Below are positions 43,630 through 57,700 of a stretch of DNA of 64,000 nucleotides, in pieces (the stretch's first letter is position 1; each line of letters begins with the position of its first letter). The notes under the pieces were generated by a model. It had not been told where the DNA came from and did no database searches. It saw nothing but the letters and a program-made list of their open reading frames with translations. This DNA comes from Alviniconcha marisindica. Taxonomy: Eukaryota; Mollusca; Gastropoda; Provannidae. Where the stretch lies: the NCBI GenBank assembly GCA_018857735.1, contig JABMCL010002631.1, positions 300,001 through 364,000 on the forward strand. The letters are read 5' to 3'. The position numbers and the translations under genes are program-made.

Positions 43630-46600
43630 TTATGCTGACACCAAAGGTGCATAGTTCTTCGCTATCCTTTCAAACTCGCTTTCCTGTAACAACAGACAAA
43701 AAAAGAGATTACAACTTCAACTACAGAACACAATTCCACATAGATTAAAAAAAACATATATATAAATGCTTTGCTTCAAGTCCATGACTATCAACTTGTC
43801 AGCCACTGTCACTCAGCCAGGTACAATCTGAATAATTCTCTTCCACAATTTGACATTCAGTGTGCTACAAAATGGATGGAAATCGCAGACACTCAACACA
43901 ATCTTCCTTTTACTCCACATGCAATACTACAGTCGCATTTGATTCACATAGAACACAAAGGACTCGCTTGAATCTGGTGTAAAAAAACTTCTGCTTCATC
44001 AATCATGTAGTTCATAGTAAGTACTAAACTGAAAATTACATTTCTTTATTGATCATTCTCATCATCTTCACACAAACGTCTACTTCCCAAAATATCTGAT
44101 ATGACCTCCACAAAGGAAGATTTTATCAGCAGACACTGGCAGCAGAAGCTATACTGTTCCAACTTGCCCACTCCATTTTAACTCCATAAAACACACCCAT
44201 TTCATTGTCTCAGGTTTTAAGTTTACAGAACCCAACAGTAGTTAGTAGCAAGCTGCAGTTTGTTCGATGCAAAATTGCTGGTACCAAATAAGGCCTGATG
44301 AGAAGCCAACCCCCATCCACATGCAATTACACACACACACACACATGCACACAGTCATGCTGTCCCCTGAGATAAAGCACTCACCTTCTGCAGGTAGTCT
44401 TTGACAAAGGGGTGGTTCCTATGAGAATCCTTGAGCTGCGACACGTACCTGTTGCTCACCTGAAACAAACAAACAAAACAATTAATGCCAGAAAGCGAAC
44501 CTGAACTGTTATACTGCTTTCTAACCAACACAAAGTGCAGCAAAACAATGCCCTTCTTTGGCAACAAAGAGAAATGACGACTGTGTAAGCCATTTGCCAT
44601 AGTTTTGATGTTGTTTTTAAATTTTTGTTTTCTTTTGCACAACAACCCCAAAGTATGCTTCAAACAAAATGCTGAAAGAAATCTAAAACATCTAGGGAGT
44701 CTTAGAGGTAAGATGTGTCAATGCTAACTGAACATAACACCGGCTAACAATTTCATTCCAAAGAAAGTACTGCACTAATATTTGAACATAAGACAAGCAG
44801 TGAAAAGTGTAATGACCTCTGGTGATTTGCCGATGTGCTGTGAGAGGACCACCATGTTGATCAACGTCTCTGGGTTGTTGCTGTCCTGTCAAACCCAACA
44901 AACAAAACCATTTACATTCCAAGGGTCCTACACCATGTCAGGGTCAAGCACAGTGAAATGTAGCAAACAGCAACCTCATCTAGGAACTCTCCTTTGCAGG
45001 CTAAACTTCTTGTGTGCTTGGAGCAGGTTAAGCCAACATGATCTGCAGTGAAAGTTTTGGGACTGAAGGTGCCACTGATTTTATAAGATGACTTTTTTGG
45101 ATGCCATAACTAACACCTGTTTCATGAGTGGATTACAGCAGTTAGCACTTTTCCTGCGCTCCATTTTACATCACCAGACTGTCTTTGGCATCATGGATAG
45201 AACACCAGAAGTTCTCAGGCATGCATACACACGCACGCACACACTCATGCATTACACTACACTATACACAAATGCTACACATTTGCCCCCCCCCCCCCCC
45301 CCCCCCACACACACACATACTACATATACACACACACACTTGCCCCTCCCCCCTCCACACACACACATACTACACACACACAACCTTGTCCATAGCTTCC
45401 TGGAGCACAGGCTCTGCATCGTCAAAGCGACCCTGGGCCATGTAGCAGGCTGCCTGGCCATTCAACAGCAGGGGTGTGCTGGCATGCTTGTCGGCCATTT
45501 CCTGGAATATGTAGTACGCATCCTGGTACTTCTCTCCACCCTGAAAAAGTATAGATCAGAACTTGTGACAGTGTGATGACAAGACATACCATAACTTTAT
45601 TAATCCATTGTGGAAATTACATGGTCTGCCATAAAATGTATCATCTAATCAAACATAGCACGAACACCACATGTTCTCACTCTTCCAAATTACAGTCCAT
45701 TCGCACAAACAGCTGTCAGTCCCATTCACTCTCAAACATTCCTCCATTTTATCCCCACCTTGTCAACCCTGCACCCCCATCTCTAGCTGCTGCATGCTGC
45801 ATATTGTAAACTAGAGTAACATGCACAACACTGGAGTTTCATGGGCCTGAACTGATTTGATAAGACAGAAATGTTCTTATTCTATTAACTAAAACCCTCC
45901 AATAAATGAATTTCACAGATTCACTGTGGTCGAACCAAAATTCAGTTTAGCAGCATTTTAGTCATCCCACGTGAGGCAATTCAATTACAAATGGCTACAA
46001 GAAACCAAACAGTCTGAGACAAGGGCACGCCATATCTTTGAAATAAAATGTGGCATGTCATCTATAAGAATTGGTCAGCTATGTGTACAAAGAATAATAC
46101 ACTGCACTTCTAGAGCACACAATGATGTAAAAGTACTAAAAGAATGGATGTGTAAATAGATGCATCAAGAATGATGTTAAAATCTGGATTTTTGTCAAGC
46201 AAATGCACACACATACACACACGTGTGTGCACACACAAACACCCACACACATAGGCACAAAATGGTGCACACATTTTTTAAAAACCCCAAAAACCCCATA
46301 GGGAAAAACCCTGACAATGGGGCATAATTTGTTTTTAAAACCCCATACTGACCACGTCAGGTTGCATCCGGCCCTTGCCCTTTCTGAAAACCATTTCCTC
46401 GTCTCAAACCACCATACCAAAACAAGGATTCCATACCAAGAAAACCATTTCCACACCAAAACATCCAAAAAAGGTTTCCCTGAAAGAGTTACCACCCTTA
46501 AGAATGGGGTGGGGAGTTACCACCCCGCAAAACTGGGTAATTAGGCTCACTGCCAGGAGACTGTTTCAGTTATGGCTTTAACTGCCTGAAGAGAGCATGC

Positions 46601-49600
46601 TTGCAGTGTCTTGGCTTAATCTCAGTTTAAAAATTAAAAAATCACAGCAGGAAGGGAATAACATATATATATATATATATGGCACGATTATGGATTCAGC
46701 TTTTTATGCAATGTTCCTGCTGTGGTCACTGAAAAAGAAATGCTGCCAGATCTAGTCAACCATGCAAGTAACTGAATGTCCCTTCTGCTTTTTTATTTAT
46801 TTATATTTTTTAATAGGCTGCAAGAAAGACTGTTTTATCTTAAAACAGACTATCTTTGCTAGCAATCAGAAAGTCTGTTCAACACATTAGAAGTAATCCA
46901 GACCTTAAAGTCATTTCCTTCTACCACTACTGTCTATAGTAACTGGGTACCTTTTATTACAGTGATTATAATGCAAGAAAGCAAGAGCTGAAAAACAAGA
47001 AAGATACAGATATATAACAATGTATGATGGCATTTACAAACAAATAAGAAACCCCAAGCAAACATAAAAACTTACTTGGTAAGGTCAACTCTGTCCATTT
47101 TCAGAAGAATCTCTATCATCAGAGCCATGCTGTAAAAGTGAAAATAAATGTGTATAATATATAATATTGTATATTAGTTGAATCTAAAAAACAACAACAA
47201 CAAAATGTGCAAATGGACAGAGACCAAGACAGAGCCAGAAACAAAGAGTGGGAACTTTGAGAAGTGTGTGTGTGTACATGTGTGCATGCATGTGTGCATA
47301 TGTATATGTACAAAAATGTGCATGTGTCTGCATGTAAAAGCTGATGCATGCCTGGAAGTGCAATACATATCAACCAAAATGTCAATGTAAATCAACCAGC
47401 TGCAAGTCTAGCTCTGCAAATTCAATAAACAATTTAATGATTCTGTTACAGTGATGGATACTTCATCTGTCATATTTTACACAAATAAAATTGTCTTTCA
47501 AAAAACCCAAAAAAAAACCCATAAAGGATACCATCCAGAGTAAAAAGCAAATACATACATGTAGAGGCAGCAGTGGTGGAGACTGATTGGTCTGCTTGCT
47601 GATAGCAAACCAAACAGATCTCACTGGAGTTTGCCTCGTGTATTTTTCTACAGAGCCTAGCTGTGAGCAAGTGTGAGCAGCCTAACCCCCCACCTCCCCA
47701 CCCCTTTAAAGAACAGAGAGTACAAGATCCTGGTGAACCCAGCTTCAACACAGCCATCATTTAAAAGTAACTTACATATAACACCACCACAAAACATATT
47801 TATGAGCTCACCACTCCAGGTTGTCCGACTGGTGCAGTACTCTCAGTGCCGCATCATAGTTCTGCAAGGAACAAAATGCCACTGGAATTACACAACTGTT
47901 CATTCAACCAGCAACTGTGTAAAGTAACTCTTGTAAAAAATATTGCAGTTTCAGGGACATCAGATGTGTTCTTAGCACAATTATATGGAATTTTGAGACA
48001 GTCTCTAATTGACAATGGCCCTTTCTCACCCTTTCAAGAAAGATTGTCAAGCTCTTTCTCTTTCCACACTTCAAACCTCCAGGCAATCAATGGTGTTATG
48101 TTCTTGACTTTGTGCCCGCAGGTAGTGTCTGAAGCTCTTCAAAGATTTCTATGCCATGTTTTGGCAACAGTAAAAACAAGGCAAATGAACAAACATACAT
48201 TATCCACTTAAGAAGAAGAAGACTGGGAAGTGAGGGATGGGTGTGGTGAAACACTTCCACACCAGGAGCACTCTTCTAAAATTATTTACAAGGTCTGAGT
48301 GTGTACATATATGCATTTCTTATACAAACATTTGTTTGTTTGTTTTGAGAGCTTGTTTCTTTTAGTGCTTTGCATAAGGTGTGTTGTATCAGCACATTAA
48401 TTCTTACCATGACTGTGACCACTGTGGTAGAACAACAAAGACATATTCAACACTCACTGCAGTTCATACTGTAGCATCAACACACACCTGTTCATGGTAA
48501 TAAATGGAGGCTGCCATGAGTAGAAAGGTGCTGTTGCTGACATCAATGCTGCCAGCCATCTTAGACTCCAGTTCACGAACAATGGAATCTCTGGAGCACA
48601 CACCATAAAAATTATGTTCAGTTAGACATGTCATGATGTACACGTATTATATGCTGGTTTTTCTTATTGTCACTTTAAACTATTCTATAATTACTCTTGA
48701 CCAATATACCCATATTAACACAGGGCAAACCTAACTTTAAGTTATACTTGATATTCAGAATGTCACAAATAACTAGAGATAAATGGCATTTATCTACTAG
48801 TACTACTCACATGCAAGCAAATTATTTCTTAACTGTCAACTGATACCTTCTGGAGTCACTGACAAGGTAACATGCACAAATCTTCCAGTAATTTGTAGTC
48901 AGCATTAGGGGATAGTCGTTGTAACTTGTAGTGTTCCCCAGCTGAGCGGTCTGGGGGGTGACCCAGTCAAAGCACATTGACAAATACATTCCATAGGGTG
49001 AGATGATTGCATGTGTAACCATTTTATTATTACCCTGCCACAAAGGCAGCCATACTCTGTCTTCAGAGGATTTATCTCCATTTCTGGAGGGTGGATGCAG
49101 TTATGCAAGGAGCTTTTCAATATCATGGCTGAAGATAGCCCCCATATAACCATACACCATCAATGTCATTACCTCTTGGTGTCATTGGCAAGGTAATCAG
49201 CAAACATGCGCACTGCCTGGAGTTCATCAGCATGTGAGGAGCGAATTTCATCCAGCACAACACCGTATTTGCGTTGGGCGATGTAAGCACGGTACATGAT
49301 CACATCACGTTGAACCTTCACTTCAGGGTTACTCACCTGCCAAAACACATGACAACAAACATCCAAATTTAATTTTCAGGTCTCATGCAGACTAAATAAG
49401 TTCAGACACACTTTTGTTTCACATTCAGTAACCGCACTAACTCTACTAAATCAACACATGCAATAATAGTGTAATACTGAAATGCAAAGAGTGATATCTG
49501 TACATTTAATTTGTAAAATGTGATAGGTAATCTTAAATGGTGTTGAATAGTACAACTTGAATAATAATCCAACTCTAGTTGTTGCACTATTCAAGACAAA

Positions 49601-50099
49601 AGCTCTAGATAACCATTTTGATATCTGGCCACTGTACAGCAATATAGTACTCATAGCAATATAGTAATAATCGTTGTTTCGGATGTAGTTTTCTACCGGA
49701 TTTCTGGACACAAACTGAAGTCTGTTGATCTTCTGGATCTGTTCTGACTTCCTTGTTTCTTCCGTTCCATAGTTTGTTAGTGTATTTTCTGTCTGTCCGT
49801 CGCTTCAAAATGGTACTTGCATTGAACATTTTTTGCTTTGTTTTGTTTCAAACCCAAATGAATCTGAAGAAGTCTATCATCTCTCAGTAACAGGATATGC
49901 AGACGACAATCTGCTAGCCTGTGTGGCAAGATCTCGCGACTCCATGGATATAAAAAAGAAATGGGAACCGGTAACTCGGGGATCGTTTAAAGTTAAGACT
50001 TACGTGGAGCTTCTGCGCTTCATTTATACAATGCTGGTAGTTGCCAATCAGCAAAGCGGTCCGGATATCAAAGAGTTCGTCGACGTCTTGATTCGCCAT
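43630..50099 (-). CDS. COPE: Coatomer subunit epsilon (COPE)
   Basis: Epsilon-COP is the TPR-like subunit of the COPI coat that stabilises alpha-COP on Golgi-derived vesicles. Exons in transcript order: 50099-50004, 49336-49173, 48590-48488, 47861-47812, 47129-47076, [one exon unreadable], 45540-45385, 44885-44817, 44459-44385, 43683-43630. The start ATG at 50099 opens [12 protein letters not shown]; then [56 protein letters not shown]-type helix, [55 protein letters not shown] and the end [11 protein letters not shown]. Phases agree at all readable joins. Readable codons give 273 residues; the family length of about 300 leaves about 27 residues for the missing exon, which should join phase 2 to phase 0 between 47076 and 45540. 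Identity is secure. Confidence 0.97.
45235..45382. repeat. C run and (CA)n tracts
   Basis: A run of about 21 C near 45286-45306 and CA tracts abutting the donor of the COPE exon 45540-45385, whose donor GTTGTGTGTGT runs into the repeat. Confidence 0.9.
46255..46515. other. Homopolymer-distorted block that probably hides a COPE exon
   Basis: The texture changes abruptly to AAAAACCCC-type runs like those at 1-2.7 kb. On the minus strand at 46368-46355 the bases GATGCAACC-TGACG survive. With one C restored these read Asp-Ala-Thr-Leu-Thr, the motif expected in the missing COPE exon. I infer degraded consensus rather than gene loss. Confidence 0.5.
47985..48165 (-). mobile_element. LINE RNase H-end fragment
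   Basis: The minus strand matches 63376-63560 (GAGCTTCAGACACTACCTGC, GGGCACAAAG, GGGTGAGAAAGGGCCAYTGTC). It lies in the COPE intron between exons 48590 and 47861. It is decayed. Confidence 0.7.
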
Positions 50100-50150
50100 C
50101 TTGACTGATGCCAATGACGCATGCGTAGCCAACGTGGCTAATTCCGGATG
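50100..50150. promoter_or_regulatory. Candidate COPE promoter
   Basis: Just upstream of the COPE start are CCAAT (50111-50115, + strand), the NRF1-like palindrome ACGCATGCGT (50117-50126) and an ETS-like TTCCGGAT (50142-50149). No TATA box is visible. These are typical of housekeeping promoters, but the transcription start is unknown. Confidence 0.35.
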
Positions 50151-51016
50151 TACCCATGGGAGGTTACCCCAGCGAAACTTCCTGGCGAAAGTAGAGTGAA
50201 CAACCTACAGAGTAGAACAGAGCAGTGTGCTTTCCAGGATTTAAACGCGTACGCTTGTGAACAGTATGTGTGGATAACCCTGCAGTGTGCACCGCCGTTC
50301 CTGATTTCACACAGCTGATATCGACTGATATGAGTATGTAGATCATGAAATGTAGAAATACTATCTGTTCTAACTGCAACATGACAAAGTTTGTTTCAAG
50401 GTTAGATAGATCTATCTTGTTCATCATGTTTTGGCCAGCTCGTGAATGAAAATTGATGAGAATATATATGCTTTCATTTTGAGTAATTTGGCGTCACGCA
50501 GAATTTTTTATCGTAATAGTAGAACTGTATAAATCACTGTTTCCCCACTCTAATATTAATAAACTTGTAGCATCCACTGTCAAGTGTCATACAATACAAC
50601 TGCAGAGCTCAGGAGCTGGGTGAAAGTTGAGGTGGCCGTCCTGGGCTCCCATCCTTAATAAGCCTTATGGTTTCTGTGGACATAAAGTACCATGACAGAA
50701 GAACTGCAGTGTTATCTGCTAACCCGCCTGGCTGCTGCACCCTGACTGTTACTGTAGGGATTTCAGTAATGGTTGGTGTGTAATATTACAAGTATTAACT
50801 TATTAAGTAACCCTGACATGGACTCTTTAAGGCTTTTTTATTAACACAACAAAATTTTTGCTACAGCTCTGATACTCTGGCTAGATTCCGGATTTGGGAA
50901 CCAAGATTCCAGTAACGACAATATCAGTAGCCTTTGGAAGGGGCCAATACACACAGGTCATGAAGTGATTTGTTTGATGGTGTGAAACTTTTTGAACAAA
51001 ACCTTTTTCTCTCCAG
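50151..51016. other. Spacer/5' region between COPE and the FASTKD gene
   Basis: It contains a common-tail SINE fragment (50600-50695) and the likely 5' untranslated exon(s) and intron of the FASTKD gene, whose coding exon follows an acceptor at 51016. Nothing else is recognised. Confidence 0.5.
50600..50695 (+). mobile_element. SINE-like fragment, family 3 with common tail
   Basis: CTCAGGAGCTGGGTGAAAGT, GGTGGCCGTCCTGGGCTCC, TTAATAAGCCTTATGG and TTTCTGTGGACATAAAG. Confidence 0.7.
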
Positions 51017-51025
51017 CCTCAGATC

Positions 51026-51556
51026 ATGCTGCGTCCACTACAGCTTCTTCACCGGTCATCTACCCTGGTCTGCCCACGCTGCCAAAAATTCAGCAGTCTG
51101 AAATATGTCTTGGGAACGATGCTTCCCAGCAACCACTACTCCACAGTGGAACATTCTGCTACAAAGTCCCTGCAAGTGCAAGCCAGTGTACCTCAGCACC
51201 AGAGAAGACAAAGACCCTTCTCTAAATTCACAGACCAAATCCGGCCTGTGTCAGACATGCTGTTGCGTTCAATGGCAAAACGGCATGAAAAGAGCTTTGC
51301 TGTTCCAGGTACATGAGTGTTCTTAGATACTAAAGAAGTTATAGTACAACACTACATACAACTATGTATATTGTGATACATATATATATATATAATAAGA
51401 TTTTTTTTTTTTAAATTGATGTTCAGATGTGTACTCTGTAAAGTTAACTGCATCAGACTAAGTCAAGTGTTGCTTTCATACTTTGGGGGCAGCCTGTTGT
51501 TTTACACAGCAAAATTTAATAAGCTGAACTTGTGTGTTGTGCCACACACACACACA

Positions 51557-51642
<86 letters not shown>

Positions 51643-51707
51643 GGACTAGTTGTTAGACAGTTTTTGACTGAACCTAAACTACAATTCTTGTAAAATAAAG
51701 TTTTTGA

Positions 51708-51772
<65 letters not shown>

Positions 51773-54700
51773 CCAAGTTTGTTTTTTATTTAATGTTGTG
51801 AAAAAGTGACAAAAGCAGGATTCAAAAGTGAAATAAAATCAAGGAGGAATTTCAAAATAAAATCCTTGATTTTGACTGAATTATTTTTATTTTTATATTA
51901 TCATATATTTTTAAAAACTCTTTTCTACCTGTTACTAGTACCACTGCTGGAGACCAGCCTTGCTTGGACAAAATATGTTTTTAGAAGGATAGTTCCTCAT
52001 ATATATTATGTGTTTAGGCTGTGTGTGTAAGTGTGTGTGTGATAAAATGAGCGTATCTGTATGTCTTTGTGAGCGCCATGGGCTCTTATGAGATGGGGTG
52101 CCATAAATAACTTATTATTATTATATAAAAACACATGCTAAAACTCTTTTTGACACTCTGCTCAATTAATAACTCAACTTGCCTGCTTTCCCTTTTTCTT
52201 CAGAATCTGGTTTCAAGCCCACGTCCACCACCACTAAGCTCTCTGCAATGTCTGATGAAGACCTCATCCGCATCATCTACACCACCCCTAAGGATGCACC
52301 CAGGAAAGCAGAGCAGATGAGGAACATCGAGCAGCTGTTGATAAGACAGCTGTACAGAATGCCAGTAGGCTTGGCACTAAAAGCATGCCATGGGTTTTAC
52401 ATTCAGGAGCACAACTTTTTTCAGTTTTTGTCACAGATGTTTAGCGTCATTGATGAGACGTTTGATGATCTGGCGCTGTCAGCAAGTGAGGTCACTCATC
52501 TTTTGTTTTACGTCTTCATTCACGGTAATGCACCAGGTATGCTTTTCCACAGAGTGGAAGATTACCTGCTCAAACATCTTGACGAGTTCCACATCAATGA
52601 TATAGGGGTGATATGTATTGGCTTCTTCAGGGGAAACTCGAGGATCTCATCCCAAGACCTCCTCGATGCAGTTGCAGACAAACTGCTGAGAGAAATGGAC
52701 TCTCTGGAACCATTTCTGCTGTTGGACTTTTTGAAAATGTTCCGGCATGCCAGTTACATCAAAATTAGCTTCTACGAACAACTAGCCGACTACCTTGTGC
52801 GGAGCAATTTTGTGTCCCGGTACAAGACCATCAACCCCATAATGCACATCGCCTTTACCTACGCTTCAATTCCCATCAGGCACATTCAGCTCTTTGAATG
52901 CCTCTTCGCCTGTGTGGAGAAACTTGTCACCCAACAAAGAAGTGTCCGAACCAAAGATATTTCCAAGTTTGTCTGGGCCTGTGGCACACTGCAGTTTCGG
53001 CCTGAGAACTATGAAATGAGGTATCGGCAGCTGATCAAATGTTTTGAAGCGAAGAACAATGACAACAGAGTTCACCCAGAGTCTTGTGCAGAGCTGCTGA
53101 TGGGGCTGGCGTACCTTGGAATTTTCCCTAAGGGTCTTCTTCACGGATGCCTGTCACCTGACATAGCCACCAGACTCTTGGGTGAGTTGGCAGCGCATTA
53201 TTGTACCTTGAAACACTTCAGTACAGTTGGATGGGAACAAGAACAATGCTGGCAGTCATCTTTATTTATGATCGAGTTTGTGCTTGTTTGATTTTTTACA
53301 ATTGGACAGTTTCGCAATAGATCTTTGTAACCCTGGTTAACTCTGCTCTGCAGTTTTTATAATTTTTATTAAAGTATATATTATATATATATACATATTC
53401 AAGTTAGTGTAATCATCATATGAAATGTTTGTTGACAGCAAATAAGTTTTGTTGTTGTTGTTTTTTGTACATAAATTTATATTGGTGCACTTAGCTGACA
53501 CATGTTGTTAGCATAATTGTAAGATCAGTCTAATATCACATATAATGTGAAAAGACTTTTCTTTTTTTTTAAAGAATAAGAAGAAGTTTGTAACAAACAA
53601 CTGAAATTATATCAGGTGTTTCTTTTATAACCACCCACGTTTCTTATGCCTGCACAAATAAAACCAAAATTCTTTGAATTCAGGTGAAACTTTTTTCTTT
53701 CCTTTTTTATATATATATTTATTTATTTTTACCCAGAGCCTCATGTTTACATGCATGCTTGGATGCTATGTTGCTTCCACAGCCATATCAGTACCCAAAC
53801 CTTTTGGAGGGTACTGACAGCATCAGTGAACAGCTGGACAGAGATGAAGAGTGACCCTTCAGTGGCATAACCAGTTCTGGCAGTTTGGAGAAAAGTGTCT
53901 TAGAATGTGTCTGGAACAGGCATCCACCACACAATGGATCAATGGCTGACTTCAGGATCAGATGGGCAATTCTAAACTGGGGGGGGGGGGCGGTGCCGAA
54001 CCTCAACAAGAACCCCAACCTGTTGTGCTCGAACTATGCCAGTTTACTGGAGGTCAGCAATATGTGATTCAGATTTGAGATCTGAATTATTCGTTTTGAG
54101 ATCTGCATGTTTGTCTTCTATCATGAGGAGATAAAAAGATTTCTTTTTTAAATTTAAACCTGTATATTTAGATCCCTCTTTGTCTCCAGAGAGCGGTGCA
54201 GACAAGGAGAAGAGCATCCAGTTGCTGCTGCTGAATGAGACCTTGAGGATTGAGTGTCCTGACTACACCAGGAATGTTCTGTCCGAGGTGAGAATGCATC
54301 AGACAGCCCTAGACTTGGCCCTAGGTTGTGTTCAACAATGTACACAGACATTGTCCTTGTGACTCTGCTCTGCACAGCAGTTGAAACAGCAAATGCATAG
54401 TACACTAGTTGCTGCACAGTGGCAAAGGGACACCGCCTTAGCATTTTGGTTGTTCTGGCGGCGGTCCATGGCCTCCTTGGTCTTCCGGGTCGGAGCGCGC
54501 AGTCAAGCCTTCACTCTTTCATCCTCTCCCCCCCCCCCGTCCATGTCCCTAATAAGCCATCTCGCTTCTATGGACATAAAGCAAAATGTTTACTTACTTA
54601 ACAACAATGTACAGTTCCGTTGTTGTGACAAAGGAATGAGAATGTGTGCACCTGTGCAGAAATCGTGTTCTTCAGCTGCATGAAAGTGAAGAAACAATTG

Positions 54701-57700
54701 CAGCAGCAAAAACATTTAGTAGTTTTTTGTACAAAATTTTTAGTAATATTAATTGTTGTTAGTCGTTTGTTCAAAAATAAGAGGTGGGGGACAATTTCTT
54801 TACTCTCATTTGGGGCATTTTGTTGCTGCTTCTGTTAGGCCTTTGTGGTAACTGCTGTTTAGGTTGTTGGATGCTTTTCCGCAATTATTTGTTAAATGTG
54901 TCTTTTATCTTTTGAAATCAGCTTCTGTTGTTTTCTTTTTAGTAAGATGAGCTTTCGGTAAAAACTTTTTCTCCTCAATTTTCTCCCGTCCAGAGTCAGA
55001 TGACTGCTTTGTTGCAACATCCGTCAGTGTTACGTGACCTTGAGACAGAGCTGCGTACACGGGTTGGTCTTCAGGCCATCGTCTCATCCCTGGAGCGCAG
55101 TCTGGGTGTTGACAAGGTGCGCTGTGTGCATCCCCTGCTTCACTTCAAAACAGCAGGTACGCTACAAAATGTGTATGGGATTCTTCCGCCTTTCTGCAGT
55201 TTTCAACTGTCTTTACTTCAGATTCTATCAAACAAAATCATTTTCAGCAAAAAATATAATTAACAAAGGCAGATAATTATTAGCACTCAAAAGCTGTCAC
55301 ATGAACACAAGAAAAATCAAAATTACCTATGGGAACTCTTACCTGGCATGCAAGTGAATACAAGGTACGTAAACTCCACCAAAGGTACGTCATCAAAAAG
55401 TATTATAACATAAAACTCCACTGAAACTACAAAATGGAAAAAGAATTAAACAGTAGTTCTCCCATTCCTGTATGTGTGGGTGTTTTGTTTGTCAGTTTCT
55501 TTGCTTGCCTTTGAATGTTGGTCATTTGAGAATTTGCTCTTCTTGTTTTCCAGTTATAGAACTTCAACACTGCAATGAGCATTACATCTTCTTGTTTTCC
55601 AGTTTTAGAACTTCAACACTGTAATGAGCATGGCTTCATTAGCTTTACATCTTCTTGTTTTCCAGTTTTAGAACTTCAACCTTGCAATGAATATGTGGCT
55701 TTGATAGCTTTACATCTTCTTGTTTTTTCAATTATAGAACTACATCTTCTCAGTTTCCAGTTATAGAACTTCAACACTGCAATGAATATGTGGCTTTGTT
55801 AGCTTTACAGCTTTTGTTTTCCAGTTGTAGAACTTCAACACTGCAATGAGCATTACATCTTCTTGTTTTCCAGTTTTAGAACTTCAACCTTGCAACGAAT
55901 ATGTGGCTTTGGTAGCTTTACATCATCTTGTTTTTCAATTATAGAACTTCAACCCTGCAATGAGCATGGTTTTGTTAGGTTTACATCTTCTCAGTTTCCA
56001 GTTATAGAACTTCAACACTGCAATGAAATGTGGCTTCATTAGCTTTACGTCTCGTTTTCCAGTTATTAAACTTCAACACTGCAGTGAAATGTGGCTTCAT
56101 TAGCTTTACATTTCCTTGTTTTTCAGTTATAGAGCTTCAACACTGCACTGAGCGTGGCTTCGTTAGTTTTATGTCTCCTGCCTCACAGCGGCAGACACCA
56201 CCACCAGTGGGCCAGAAGAACACGTTCACCCAGCGAGCCATCACAGACCATTTGTACTCCGCTCTGACTGATGGGTCACCACAACTGGCCGTTCCGTCTC
56301 AGCAGTCAAGGAGGTAGATTTTTATTTTTTATTTTTTTAAGATACGGAACAGCTCAGAAAACATACACATACACCCCCTTCTCCCCCCCCACCCCCCCCC
56401 CTCCTGATAATCAAGTCTCAAGAAGATTCTGCAAGAGGTCAGATTAATGGCATAAAATGATGCTGGTTGGTGTAGTGTTCCCCAGTTGAACAGTGTGCAA
56501 AAAGTACTATCTACCTGCTACCTTGGGAAATGTGCTGGTTTCTAAACATGTTGTTTTTTTTCTGGTCAAAAGTAGATCCAAACATGTGAAAGGTTTGAAA
56601 GAATCTTATTTATTAGGACAAAACACAGCATAGAAATTTTGGGGGTATTCCCCTTTATCAAGTTACAAAACGACACTTAAACAACAGTTCAACAGTGAAA
56701 AAGGTCAAAACTGAGATGGAGAACTAAGACTCTTGGTTGAGCTGTGTTGTTTTCATGTCCAGTGCTTGAAAAAAATTCTGAGCACTGGACACAAAAACAC
56801 CACAGCTCAACCATGTCCAGTGCTTGAAAAAAATTCTGAGCACTGGACACAAAAACACCACAGCTCAACCAAAAACAGATGAGTGTCTTAGCTCTCCATC
56901 CCATTTTTCACTGTTTAACTGTTGTTTTTAAGTGTTATTTTGTAGCTTGATAAAGGGGTAAGGTTTACCCCCAAAATTCCCATGTTGCATTTTGTCCTAA
57001 TAAATAGCATTCTTTTGAACTTTTTATGTGTTTGGATCTTGTTTTAGAACGCTAGCAATCATTCTTGTTTCAGATTTTTGGTCAAAAGTAGATTTTACAC
57101 CGGTTGCGCGATCAAAAAGAAGGGGTGTCTGAATCTCTGAAAACTGCTTGATGGCACAAACCCCCACTGAAAGACCAGATGGCCGCATCAGATGATGGCC
57201 AAGGATGGTCACTGACAGCCGTCTTGCAGTGGTAATGAGAATTTAACAACTCATAGTTCATGTTTTGTCCACTGCACAGAAAGTGTAAACAGGTCCTTAT
57301 TTCATTATTTTTTGTGTTTCATTTCAGTGTTGCTTTACATCCACAGAAACCATCAGGCTTATTGGAGCCCAGGACAGCCACCTCGACTTTGACACAGCTC
57401 CTAAGTGCTGTTATTTTATGATCATGCATTCATCCGCCATAATTGTATGCAATGCTTCAGGTTGGCCTTACTGGTGTCAAGCAACAATCAGTACACTCTG
57501 AACGACAAGTGTGTTCTCGGTCATCTCCACACCATGAAACGTCAGCTGGATAAATCTGGCTACACTGTTGTTGAGGTCAGTCAGTCCTGACTTTATGAGG
57601 TAACATAACCTGGAATATGAAGCTGCCTGAATTTATTTATTATCTTAGTATTTTACAGTTTTTTTTGTTTTTTATTTTTATTTTTTATGATGGTGTTACT

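Noticed and set aside
53783..53810. Short extra FASTKD exon after TTGCTTCCACAG
   Set aside because: It breaks phase with exon 54190. Direct joining of 53181 to 54190 gives LLESGADKEK in frame.
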